This document shows, piece after piece, positions 1-10,446 of a stretch of 64,000 nucleotides of DNA (position 1 is its first letter; the number at the start of each line of letters is the position of its first letter). Both the position numbers and the translations under genes were made by a program. A model generated the notes under the pieces. The model had not been told where the DNA came from, did not search any database, and was given only the letters and a program-made list of their open reading frames with translations. The stretch is from positions 16,045,011 to 16,109,010 of the forward strand of contig CM046004.1 of assembly GCA_025175895.1 (NCBI GenBank), read 5' to 3'. This DNA is from Wurfbainia villosa. Lineage: Eukaryota > Streptophyta > Magnoliopsida > Zingiberales > Zingiberaceae.

Positions 1-671
1 GAACGACCAACTGCAGTGTCGCCGTCATCGCGCTTGCTCCGGCGGCAATCGACAGAACTCCCCCAAATCAGTAGCTCACCGTCGGAACATCGCCGATTCA
101 AGCTCCCGCTGGAATCCCTCAGCTCTGGCAGTAAGTTGCCTCTTTCCTTATCCAAGCACCGTGCTGTCGCCACTGACCCAAGCCCCCAAATCGTGATCCC
201 CCCACCCCTTTATTGCTCTAGTCTATCCGCGAGCGCCGTCGAGGGGATGTCGCTTGCCGCCGTCCACTCCCGCAAAGGAGCCGACGAAGTCCGAGCGGCA
301 GGAGTCGGAGAGGTCGCGCGGAGAAGTCGGCGAAGTCCGGCGGCAGGAGTTGGAGAGGTTGCGCGGAGAAGAGGAGCGCTCAGATTTCGAGGAGAAAAGT
401 TGTCGTCACGAGAAATAAAGATCACGGCTAGGATTAAAAGAAATCGGATGCGAGAAACGCTCGACTTAATGGTAACGGATCGGGTTTGGCAGATAAACGG
501 ATCAAATTTTCTGACCCGTTAAGCCCTTTAACCCCCTTCTTGTTAAAAGAGGGTCTTAAAAATCTCCATTCGAGTTCAGAAAAATTCCTAAAAATTCCTG
601 AAAAATTCCATATGGTATTCTCTTAATTACCCAACTTTTATTTTATTTTATTTTTTTCCCGATATTTTACA
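1..671 (-). mobile_element. Partial LTR (U3 start) of a Tekay/Del-like gypsy element
   Basis: Read on the minus strand from 671, the sequence begins TGTAAAATATCGGGAAAA, closely matching the starts of the two long LTRs at 27240 and 45940. It then runs through an AT-rich stretch into GC-rich sequence, the same order of composition as those LTRs. The rest lies beyond the left edge. Open frames here (for example 16-522) have no recognisable domain and I treat them as chance frames within the LTR. Seen: the shared start and composition. Inferred: the family. Confidence 0.6.
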
Positions 672-993
672 AATGATCAGTCAACTGGCGGTGTTCAAGA
701 GTCGGCTGCCCATAATTTGGCCGACCACTGAATGTTTTGAGTCGACTATCCAATTGACTAAAGAGTTAGTGACGAAAATAGTGTAGTTCATCACTAATAA
801 TTACATACCTATTAAAAATATATTTCATTTGTCATCGAGTTATTATGATCTTAGCGACGAAAATAGGATGATTCGTCGTTAAGTGTCAAATATTAGCAAT
901 GATCTATAATTTCGCTGATATTGTTATTATTTAGCTATGAATTTTGATTTCGTCGCTAATAATTCATCGTTATTTTACTGATTTCTTGTAGTG
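672..993 (-). mobile_element. CACTA-type DNA transposon end, truncated
   Basis: The minus strand at 978-993 reads CACTACAAGAAATCAG, the usual start of plant CACTA (En/Spm-like) terminal inverted repeats. Subterminal copies of a TTAGCGACGAAA-type motif occur in both orientations near 768, 852 and 947, also typical of CACTA ends. No matching second terminus is visible, because the LTR at 1-671 abuts on the left. It is a fragment or a non-autonomous derivative, with no transposase. Confidence 0.6.
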
Positions 994-2842
994 GAGGAGC
1001 AATAGACTCCTCCCCAATAGCAATTCAGGTTGTGCTTTCTTGCTATCGGAGCTCATCGGAACAAATTTCGCCAATAAAAGGGCAAGGTCTTCTTCTTCTC
1101 TCCTCTTGTTCTCCTTTTGGTATTTTCCCCAACAACTGCTCGGATTTTTCTTCTCCTCCTTCCGGTCACCAACAACCCCTCTCTTTTAGGATTTTACCTT
1201 CCCAACAACAACAACTTTCCCTTTTTCATTGTCGGAGTTCATTCTAACAAAGCAAGGCTACTAACACATAGGGAAAAAGGTTATCTTCCCTCTTTTCTTT
1301 TTCTTTTTGTGCATTTCTCATTCTTTTTCTCTTCTCGCATCACCATAGCAATATTGTCGACACTTGCAGGAGCTAGCTAGTCGAAGCCAACAACAGTCTT
1401 TTACCATAAAAAACTGTTCTTCAATACTTGCACCATATCTATGTTAAGCAATTTTGATCTTGTTAAATAAAGGTCTAAGTTAGGAATTAGGGGATCCGAC
1501 AAGAAAGATAAAAAATGATCCATCGATTTCAAATCTTAAACAATATTCAAAATTTATGTTATGTTTCTTAGTGTGTATTATTTTGATTCTTTAAATCATT
1601 TTCATATTATATTTGTAGATACTAATTTGAGTAGATCTCGATGATCGACCAAGATTCGATAATTTTATTGTAAATAGAGGTGGATAAATTTTTATCCTTG
1701 GACTCATATTATATTTTTTTTGTGCATGAATAAATGAGATAAATAATTTAATTATATTTGTATAATTATTTTTAGAATTGAGAATTAAAGTAATAACTTA
1801 AAAATATTGAAATGAGTTATTAAATAATTAAAACATTAAAAGATAAATAATTGATATTATTTTGCATCTACATATGGGGTTCATATGGAAATTAAAGTGG
1901 GATGAGTTGTTTCAAAAAAATTAAAAAAAATACTTTGAATTATTCTTTTTTATATTGTTTGACATTCCTTTGATATTTTATATTGTTGATACTTATACCT
2001 TTTAATTTGATGATATAACATTTACATGTAAACCTCATGATGCTACTTAAATGACTTAATTTAGATTTTCAATAAAATAGTTAAAATTGAATATTAAAGA
2101 TATAAATGAGAAATAGTAAAAGTGAAAACTCTAAGCCTAGCTTTATACTAGAGTACCTGATCACTCACATGATATTGTGGTAGTGTGTTGTCATCTGTAG
2201 TCAACATTTATTTGTGCTTCGATGCCATATTGTTATTTGTTGTTGTATTTCACCGGTGAAGAGGCTTGTAGCCCATATGTTAGATTCACTGGTTAGTTGA
2301 TTTACTAGATTTAGATTTTTGAAGAAATCTATTTATATATGATAAGCATGAATTAGAAATTAATCCTTAATTCATGATCACCGATGATACTAAGTTAAAA
2401 TCTTAAATTTCAACTTAAAAATTCCATATGAATATAAATATACTTATGTATAAGAACTTGAATGAGTCATCCTAAATAAGATTAAATTCATACACATCTT
2501 TTTTTATTATATACTTAGTAATTTATATTTATTATCTGCTTTCCTTGACCTCTAGTTTTGCAGGCTCAAATACACTTTTGATATTACAATTGATTGTATT
2601 TTGTTGTATATAGAGTCGTTCAGAGATCTCGATTTGCTGATTCCCGATTTGGATTCTTCTTCGACCTGTTTTGTTTTGTCTCGTTGTTCTTCTATTTATA
2701 TGTTGGTTTGAAATCTTTGTAGACATTTTGTTGAAACATTTAAATTACTTGGATTATATGGTTCTTTGGTCTCTTTTATTATATATTATCACTGAGTAGG
2801 GTACCTTCCATTTAGGAAGAATGACATCCTCGAGGCGTGATA
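994..2842 (+). repeat. Probable LTR sequence of the gypsy-1 element (left limit unknown)
   Basis: The block ends GCGTGATA at 2842, directly before a spacer and a tRNA-Met primer-binding site. The same arrangement (GTGACA, ATTTTA-like spacer, PBS) occurs at 30913. The right part is therefore the U5 end of an LTR. The left limit is not visible. The 1030-1380 stretch is pyrimidine-rich, with short frames lacking known domains. I see no host gene here. Confidence 0.4.
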
Positions 2843-2849
2843 ATTTTAG

Positions 2850-2864
2850 TGGTATCAGAGCCTG
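2850..2864 (+). other. Primer-binding site, initiator tRNA-Met (gypsy-1)
   Basis: TGGTATCAGAGCCTG matches the complement of the 3' end of plant initiator tRNA-Met, the usual primer of Tekay/Del and most copia elements. It lies 7 nt after the inferred LTR end, as at 30921. Confidence 0.75.
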
Positions 2865-3060
2865 AATTTTTAATTATTTTGTGGGTTTCACGTTTCGAAG
2901 TTTTGCTTCATTTTTAATCTGGTGATTTGTTTTTGAACAAAAGGAATTTAAACGCAAGTCAAGTTGTATCTATGAGCTATAGGATTTAGAGGTCATTTAT
3001 TTGTTGTTTAAAATCTTTTGATTATAAGTGGTTGTGAAATTCTATTTGATTTTGTAAGCA

Positions 3061-5000
3061 ATGTCACGTGGTGGAATTAGCCATGGTCGGGGTGGAGGTA
3101 GTAATCATGCCCATAGTCACAACCAAGATTGTGATGGTAGCAGTGGCCAAAGTCATGGTCGTGCATGTCGACGTGCCTCTGGCACTCAAAGAGTTTATCA
3201 TAGTTTAGATGAGGCACCCAATCCCTTATTTGAGACGATACCAGAAGCTTAGACTAGTTTTATTATTGGAATTGGAAATTATCCTGACGTACAACCTCAT
3301 CCTTCGGAAGCACCAATAGGCAACCCAACCATTCCCACAACATCCAGTATCATGGATAAAACTCATATTTCTTTGCTTATTAGTTCAACCAAGGATCGTT
3401 TCACATTATTTCATAGAGACACCAACCCTTGGGAGGTGTAATTAGTGGGAAGATACTGAATGTACTTTTGAGTACATGTCCTATTCAGATATAGATAAGG
3501 TGGAGTTAGTCGCCTATCATTTTCGGGGACATGCAACCATTTGGTGGAAATTGCAAAAGATTGTCTTTAGGGATCAGATTATCTCTTTACAGTTATTCAG
3601 AGAAGCATTCGAAAGATAGTATTTTCTTGCCACATTTTGTATTGTTAGATGCCAGGAGTTTGAGTCTCAAGCAAGATGACTGAAGCGTGATGGAGTATAA
3701 TACAAAATTCAATCGACTCACTGAGTTTTGTTTGCATTTGGTAGCTTGGGATTATGATCATATGATTCAATTTACTCTGGGACTTGCACCATATATTCAG
3801 ATTAGGATGTTTGGATTTCCTGTTACTACCTATCAAGATGCACTTGACTGAGCTATATTTATTGAGATGACTCAGCAGTCAGCAACAAGTCTCACATAAA
3901 AGAGAGGCTAGCTGCCTGACCTAACACTCTAGACAATAGAGTTAGAGTCATCGATCCAGTAGCAGGGTATGATTAGAGATTCTTTACAACTATAGAAGGT
4001 GGCCAGGATATCACAGGGATATACTCATCCACCTGTACCTTAGCAGAGATAGAAGTCTAATACTATAGCTATGACAACCATCTTGAGGTGTTATAGATGT
4101 AGTGCATGAAATCACCAAGTATCAAAGTGTCACTTGATCAAAGTATTTGTTACTACTATAAACTGTCGAGGCCAATGAGTAGAGATTGCACCATGAGAGC
4201 ACAACATCAGGAAATAAGATTTCAGACTCAGCAGGGTCGACCTATACCATGAGCTCTATAGTCATGGCAGTAGAGAGGTCTACAAAAATCTCAATCGGTT
4301 CAACAGTGAAATCTCCCATTCATGCAGTCCACCTAGAAGCCACAACTCTACCATTTGCAATCCCAGATGAAGAGTGAATACCCTCCTCAACTTTCGCTTC
4401 AATAGTATTTGACAATTCCACCATAACAATATATATTGCCTTCACCTCAACAATATTTATCATCTCTACCCAGCAATATCTGCTACTTCCTCCACAATAG
4501 TATCTGTTATCTGCATCCTAGTAGTATCTACTACCTCCAACTTATCAATCCTCAACATAATCACAGGACCAAAGTCAACCCTCTTCTACCCAGAGGGTTC
4601 AACACTCAAGTTCTAAGATGGGACATGTATATGCTCTAACTCGTGAGGAGGCACAGTGAGCTGGAGGATCAATTATTCAAGATACCATTTCATTTTGTAG
4701 TATTCTTGTTGAAATATTAATAGATAGTGGTAGCTCGCATTCCTTTATTTCTCCTGAGTTCATAGCTAAAATTGAGAGGTTTCCAACTCCTCGATCTTAT
4801 GGATTATCAGTTGTGACACCATCTGGTGGAGTGATGATGAGAAATCATGAGGTGAAGAGTTGTCCTCTAAATTTTGATAGTCATATTCTTGTAGTAGTTT
4901 TGTAGGTGCTACAAATGACTGAATTTGATATTATTCTGGGTATGAATTAACTGTCAGCATATCATGTCACTGTCGATTGTCGAACTAAGGCAGTAACTTT
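3061..5000 (+). pseudogene. Decayed gag-protease of gypsy-1 (Tekay/Del-like)
   Basis: The start at 3061 gives a basic, Gly/His-rich N-terminus (MSRGGISHGRGGG). Around 3540 a frame reads WWKLQK, like the gag motif preceding the nucleic-acid-binding part. Near 4091-4135 there is a zinc knuckle (C-Y-R-C, then H and C in the CX2CX4HX4C spacing) interrupted by a TGA. The retropepsin active site appears as LIDSGSSHSF with the Asp codon at 4723. Stops and frameshifts separate these pieces, so no gag or protease can be made from it. Order and motifs fit chromoviral gypsy elements; the lineage name is an inference. Confidence 0.65.
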
Positions 5001-5099
5001 CAAATCCTTGCACTAGCCATCATGGAAATTTATTGGGATAAGTGATCAAGAAATATTTATTATTTCAACTCTCCAAGATTTAGCAATTGTTAGCTTGGA

Positions 5100-6385
5100 G
5101 ATGCGATGGATATCTCCTATCTTTAATAAGTTCCTATGTGGATAGTTTAGCATGACATTCTGATGCCCATATAATCTGAGAGTATCTAGATGTATTTCCT
5201 AAAAAATTACCTAGTTTACCACCTCAACGACAATTAGAGTTTACCATCAAATTGTGTCCTAACACAACTCCAATATTGAAAGCACCATATCATATGGCAC
5301 CAAAGGAACTGAAAGAACTAAAAGTGAAACTCCAAGAATTATTAGATAAGGGTCTCATCTGCCCTAGTGTTTCCCCTTGGGGTGCTCCAGTTCTTTTCAT
5401 GAAGATGAAAGATGGATCCTTAAGGCTTTACATGGATTATAGACAATTAAATTCTATAACTATCAAGAATAAGTATCCTCTTCCCGAGATAGATGATTTA
5501 TTTGATCAACTTAGAAGTACCTATGCATACTCGAAGATTGATCTAACATCAGGCTATCACCAACTATGAGTGAGAGATATACACATTAAAAAGACTACTT
5601 TCCATATTTGATATGGACATTATAAATTTTTGATAATGTCATTTGGACTCATCAATGCTCCTATAGCTTTTATAGATCTAATGAATCAGGTACTCTTGAA
5701 ATATCTGGATCATTTTTTAATTATTTTTATTGATGATATTTTGGTATATTCTCGATCAGAAGAGAAGAATGAACACCACCTTCGAATGGTTTTAGAATTA
5801 TTACAGAAGGAATGTTTATATGCAAAGTTCAGTAAATGTCATTTCTGGCTTACTTCTATGAGATTTATAAGGCATGTAGTCTCTAGTCAATGGATTTTAG
5901 TAGACCCTCAGAAGATTGAAGTGGTGGTCAGATGGGAACAACTAAAGTCAATGCAGGAGATTCATAGTTTTCTTCGATTATTTGGGTATTATCGTAGATT
6001 TGTTGAAGGGTTTTCTAGTATTGCTACACCTTTAACTCAATTGACTTAGAAAGGAGTCAAGTTTACTTGGTCTAAGGCTTGTGAAGCAAGCTTTCAGCAA
6101 CTCAAGCAAAGATCGGTGAATGTTCTAGTGTTAATTATTCTTTATGGAGAGGATGGATTTGTTCTTTACACGGATGTATCTATTCAATGATTAGGGGCAA
6201 TTTTAATGTAGCATGATCAAGTGGAATCTTATGCTTATCGACAATTGAAATATAATGAGAAGAACTTTCTTGCACATGATTTGGAATTAGCAACCATCAT
6301 TTTTGCCTTCAAAATATGGAGACACTACCTCTATAGTGTTACTAAATAGGCCAAAATGATCTTTACCGATCTAACTAAATTTAGT
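5100..6385 (+). pseudogene. Decayed reverse transcriptase and RNase H of gypsy-1
   Basis: Open stretches 5252-5569 and 5630-6049 cover the RT fingers and palm: GLICPSVSPWGAPVLF, LRLYMDYRQLN, YPLPEIDDLFDQL and the catalytic motif FIDDILVYS (the gypsy form of YxDD). The TGA between them (YHQL*VRD) is explained by one C-to-T change of an Arg codon. RNase H follows from about 6055 (TWSKACEASFQQL, LYTDVS, HDLELATIIFAFKIWRHYL, IFTD) with several stops. The frame is cut at 6385 by the solo LTR; 8075-8118 may be its short continuation. Confidence 0.8.
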
Positions 6386-6390
6386 TATAC

Positions 6391-8069
6391 AGTTGGTGCA
6401 ATCGACCTATGTCATAATTGACCAGACTCTAATGGGACTCGAGTAGGATTTTGATATTTGATAATGAGTTTGACAATGCGATTGTCAATATGTTTATCAA
6501 TATGGTTTGACCATATATTGACCATATGATAAGTGGATATTTGGGATATCCAAGGTCATATGAGAAAGATGTTAGGAGGTGATTGTTGGAGTAATCGGCC
6601 TTAGGTCAAGGTTGACCTAGCTCGAGTGAGACTCGAGTGGAAGTCCAAGTTTGGAGACTTGGCAATGGAAAGTCCAAGTATGGATACTTGACAAGGAAAA
6701 GTCTAAGGGTGAAGTCTTAGAAAGGGAAATTCCAAGTATGAATACTTGACAAAAGAAAAGTCCAAGGGTGTAGTCTTGGCCGTGTAAGTCTAAGTGTGTA
6801 ATCTTGGTGGTGAAAGTCCAAATATGAATATTTGGCAAAGGAAAAGTACAAGGGTGTAGTCTTGGCCACGTAAGTCCAAGTGTGTAGTCTTGGTGGTGAA
6901 AGTCCAAACATTGAGGCTTGGCAATGGAGAAGTTCCGGAGGTGTGACATCTTGGCAAAGGTACCTAATGGCATGACATAGCCGATAGAAGCACTTGAAGC
7001 CTAGCACAAGGATGAACGAGTCGTGGAGGACTCGAAGGGATCCGAAAGGCATGAGGTTGATGAAGGTGGCTAGAAAGTGTTTGTCTAGTCCTAAGGTGAG
7101 TATCAAGTATGAGAGGATCGTACTTGGGTTAAATCTCATGTTTGAGATTTACCAGTTGACTGGTGGCATTGACCAGTTGACTGATCGAGTGCATGACACT
7201 CAGGAGGCCTAGTTGACTCGGACAGTCGACTGGGATTATGTTCCAGTCGATTGGTCGAGTAGTCGACTGAGGCTCGACTGCAGACTGTGGTTCTAGCAGT
7301 CGATTGCTAGGGTCAAGTAGTCGACTGACCACTAGCAATCATCTAGTTTTGGTGGACATGGGCATAGAAGATTTGGTAGTCGACTGTTGGCTTATGGCAG
7401 TTGACTAGCCACTAGCAATCGACTGGTTTCGTGGACATGGGCACAGAAGATTTGGCAGTCGACTGCTGAGTAAGGACAGTCAACTGATCGACTCTAATCC
7501 TATATGGATTAGTCCGTTGTGAGACAACGGATAGGTGAGCAGTCAATTTGTGGGTAAGGTCAGTTGACTGGGAGGCAAAAAAATAGTCCGTGCAGAGTTA
7601 TAAAAGGAGGCTTCAGGGAGGATTTTTGGCAGCTATTATTAGGGATTTTTTGAAGAGGAATTGCTGTTGCATTCTAGGTCTTCAAAAGCCATTCAAAGCA
7701 ACCAAAGAGCGCTCAAGCAAAGTTTTGTTGTGCAAAGTGTTCTTTACTTGTATTTTGCTTATTACATTGTGTACTTGTTGTATTTTATTTTAAAGCTTAG
7801 GTTGTAAAGAGGTTTACTCCACCTTGGTGCTTACCTAAAGGAGGAAGCTAGTGGAAGCTTGGAAGAGGGGTGATCCGCCTTAAGGATCGTCGTGGAGTAG
7901 GAGTTTTATCTCTGAACTACATTAAATATCGATGTTGTAAGTTGTGTTTTGTTTATGTTTTGTATGCTTTTATTTCCACTACGCATAATCATTTTATAGA
8001 CAAGCACAACGAATGATCGAATCTAAAAACATTATTCACCCCTTTAGCGCATCCAAATGTTCCCCAACA
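6391..8069 (+). mobile_element. Solo LTR (probably copia-type) with TSD TATAC
   Basis: The 1679-bp unit starts AGTTGGTG (a mutated TGTTGGTG, as seen intact at 54443) and ends TCCCCAACA. It is flanked by perfect 5-bp duplications TATAC at 6386-6390 and 8070-8074. There is no internal region, so recombination between two LTRs has left a solo LTR. Inside are an array of CCAAG...CTTGG hairpins (6640-6960), a cluster of CAGTCGACTG-like palindromes (7150-7570), a TATA box (7599) and an end resembling SIRE/Maximus-type copia LTRs. Other copies lie at 54443-54607 plus 63556-64000. Confidence 0.85.
7599..7606 (+). promoter_or_regulatory. TATA box of the solo LTR
   Basis: TATAAAAG lies about 1.2 kb into the LTR, following the palindrome cluster. 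It is the only good TATA sequence in the expected U3/R position. Inferred from sequence only. Confidence 0.5.
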
Positions 8070-8123
8070 TATACTTCTTTTGATGGAGAGACAACAAGCT
8101 ATCAAGAATTTTATATCACATAG

Positions 8124-8518
8124 TGTTTAGGGGTTATGTGGTAAAATATGTGAGGAAATATGCACAGGAAATTATGCTAAATAGGAAAAATAAACATGAA
8201 AAGTAAGTTACCCCTCCCCCCAAAACACTTAAATCATGCATTGTCCTCAATGTATTGAAGAGTAATGGTAAGAAAAACTACTCAGGCGGTGGAAAGAAAT
8301 GACCTTGACTGATGTGCCAATGATACATATAACATCAATCATCTGCCTCTGCTCGTTGGGCTCAGTTTGAATGGAATCCAAGGATGTATGAATCCGAACA
8401 TATGGGTCATCAAAAGTGCTAGCACCTGTAGAAGAATCGCCAAAAGCAAAAAAATGTCATGGAGGGTCGATCCTAGGGGAAAATGGCTTAGAGAGGTTTG
8501 GATGTTTGGGAGATGGTG
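8124..8518 (-). mobile_element. 3' tail of Athila-2: end of ORF-1, spacer, polypurine tract
   Basis: Read leftward on the minus strand from 8518, a frame continues from the ORF-1 that stops at 25383 (SPKHPNLSKPFSPRIDPP after the shared 5-bp target site), so this is the other side of the insertion site. Next come a hairpin ATACATTG-AGGA-CAATGCAT (8236-8255) and a G-rich tract (near 8207-8220), the layout seen before the 3' LTR of Athila-1. At 8119-8123 CATAG equals the 5 bases right of the Athila-2 LTR at 53621, so 8124 may be the true left end with a heavily deleted 3' LTR. Confidence 0.5.
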
Positions 8519-9570
8519 TGATCACTACCATTTTATTGCATTATTTTGGTCCTTAATATCACTGTTTTAATCCTCTCATGTGTTTAATTGTTGATTATTT
8601 GCATGTTTTATGAGTTGGATCATCTTTTGGACCTTATTGTAAATTCTCCTAAATTTTGGACTTATATGTGAATTTTATCCTTGTTTGTAGGAGATCGAGA
8701 TGAGCCACTAGACTAGACTCAAGTTTGATCAAATATGGCTTCATATGGGGTCATAATGGACATTTCAAGATGACTTAATCTGAGCCCTTCATCAAGATCA
8801 GAGGCAATTCAATCAAGGGACCATATCTGAGCAATATGGACCGTCCGATGAAAGTAGATGATTCTGAGCCATCTATCTAAATCTGGAGAGATCCAGTCCG
8901 TGCATTTAGATCTAGACATCTGAGCCCTTCATCCAGATTTGACCGATCGTGATTATCCCTTCAGATGGATAAGATCTGTTCATTCAAAATCGGAGGAATC
9001 TGAGCCGTTAGATGCATAGCCTTCTTAATGGATTAATATTCATCAAACCCTAGCTTAATTGGAAGGCTGAGATCGGTGGTCAATTTGATCAGACGGCTAC
9101 AGAAAATTGCCTTAAAAATCAACATTTTCACCCTTCTTCCCCTTCTTCCTCGCGGCAGCGCCGATGACATCGCTTCGCGAGCCGGCAGCCATCGATCCTC
9201 CATGCGGCGGCAGCAGGTCCGAGCGTCTCTTTTGACGACCTCCTTCCATCCAAGCCCGCGGCGATCCCCTTCCTCAGCCGGCGACGAGATGCTGGGATTC
9301 CGGCCAGCTCGTCGGCAGTGAGCAGTGAAGGCGATTCTGACGCTTTTCACTGGCAAAACTTCCAACGCCAACTGCCGAAGCTGAGAGCTACATTCGGATG
9401 GGATTCCGACGGCTGTGGTTCTTGCTACTGTCGGGATTCCGCAGAACCTATTTCCAGCACACGACAGTGATATTCCTTCTCCAATTTCCGGCGGCAGCAC
9501 TTCATTTCATCGCCTGTGAAGAGTTTCAGCTTCTACTCCGGTTCCATCCTCTCCACGTAGCACCGACAGT

Positions 9571-9644
9571 TCCATTGTAGTATAGTGGTGAGTATACTCG
9601 GCTACAACCGAGAGACTCGGGTTCGGTCCCCGGCGGCGGAACTA
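9571..9644 (+). tRNA. tRNA-Asp-derived tRNA-like sequence 1 in LTR
   Basis: The D-arm region TAGTATAGTGGTGAGTA and T-arm GGGTTCGGTCCCCGG follow plant tRNA-Asp. The acceptor strands TCCATTG and CGGCGGA pair except at one position, and the sister copy at 24301 has G at that position, which restores the pair. The anticodon arm is CTCGG-CTACAA-CCGAG: five perfect pairs but a six-base loop, so the Asp anticodon is gone and normal decoding is unlikely. It ends ACTA where ACCA would be expected. A- and B-box-like sequences remain. It is a tRNA-like element, not a claimed functional tRNA gene. Confidence 0.7.
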
Positions 9645-9693
9645 GGGGCTGCTCCACCTTCACAGAGTCATCCATAGATTGTCAGGTTCCAGT

Positions 9694-9767
9694 GTTGTTG
9701 TAGTATAGTGATGAGTATACTCGGCTACAACCAAGAGACCCGGGTTCGGATCCCGGCAACTGCACCA
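9694..9767 (+). tRNA. tRNA-Asp-derived tRNA-like sequence 2 in LTR, with encoded CCA
   Basis: The acceptor GTTGTTG pairs with CAACTGC except at one position; the T arm CCGGG-TTCGGAT-CCCGG is perfect. The loop CTACAA is shared with copy 1. It ends ACCA in the DNA, and the reverse LTR copy (24105-24178) also ends ACCA. Plant nuclear tRNA genes do not encode CCA, so descent from a mature tRNA copied by reverse transcription is a reasonable inference. The acceptor strand of the sister copy is GTCGTTG, identical to tRNA-Asp. Confidence 0.7.
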
Positions 9768-10385
9768 GCCTTTGACAGTTCCGCACCATCCACCGGAGAA
9801 AAGGGCTCGCTTCATCCATCAATTTAGCACTTGCCGGAGGATTTTCGGCAAGGATCCAACCATCCCATCCACCGGAGGAGCTTGTTTGGATTGTCGTCAT
9901 CGTCGTGGAGTGATCGGTGGTTATATTTGGATTTTGTCCATTAATTTGGATGTTTATCTTGTTAACTTTAATGTTTAATTTCAGTGCATAATTCAGTTGT
10001 TATTCTGTAGTTAATTAGGAGATTAGCTGTAGTTTACTCTACATTTCAAATTCCTGCACTTTCTTTATGTTTTTAATGTTCTTGTTTTGAATGATTTTCT
10101 TTACATGCTTAGTTTAGATATTCTTTAATTTCATTGTCATCATAGTTAGTTAGATTAATGCTTTAATTACTTGCATTGTCTTTCATTCAGTAGGATTAGT
10201 CTTTTAAATTCCAAACCCTCATTCAGTAGGATTAGCACTATTTAGAAATCCTAAGTTTACTATTCTATCTATTACACTCGTGGGGAAACGATCCGGGTCA
10301 TCCACTATGCTATATTAGTGTAGTTAGGGGGTTCGGTAATTAATTTGTAATGGTACCACGACACAAATATCCGTATATCAAATTT

Positions 10386-10403
10386 TGGCGTCATTGTCGG
10401 GGA
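10386..10403 (+). other. Decayed tRNA-Asp primer-binding site
   Basis: TGGCGTCATTGTCGGGGA differs from the perfect site at 23469-23486 at three positions, all C-to-T or G-to-A. It starts 5 nt after the LTR end. About 43 nt of leader follow before the breakpoint near 10446. Confidence 0.8.
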
Positions 10404-10446
10404 GTGTAATGATGCTTAGTAAACTTAGGATCATTTTCCCATTTTT

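Larger units (their letters stand above)
8519..10380 (+). mobile_element. Forward LTR of the inverted-LTR Athila-like unit
   Basis: This LTR of 1862 bp starts TGATCACTACC and ends CCGTATATCA, immediately before a decayed tRNA-Asp PBS. It is the same family as the reverse LTR at 23492-25382. Two tandem tRNA-Asp-like sequences lie at 9571 and 9694. Short frames here (for example 9033-9500) show no domain. The 5 bases to the left (TGGTG) nearly match the 5 bases right of 25382 (TAGTG). Confidence 0.8.

Noticed and set aside
16..522. 168-codon open frame at the left edge
   Set aside because: It lies in LTR sequence, has no known domain, and composition (Ser/Arg-rich) fits a chance frame in GC-rich DNA.
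1030..1400. Host gene 5' region with pyrimidine-rich leader
   Set aside because: No start codon context, splice pattern or domain downstream; it probably belongs to LTR sequence.
6617..7139. Repeat-containing minus-strand frames (also 63550-63852)
   Set aside because: They come from the 30-bp hairpin array of the LTR and differ between copies.
9033..9500. 155-codon minus-strand frame in the Athila-like LTR (and similar frames at 10656 and 24402)
   Set aside because: The frame is not preserved between the LTR copies; it reads through U3/R sequence without domain.
9571..9767. Calling functional host tRNA-Asp genes
   Set aside because: The anticodon is lost, the loop has six bases, and the sequences lie inside LTR copies; described as tRNA-like elements instead.
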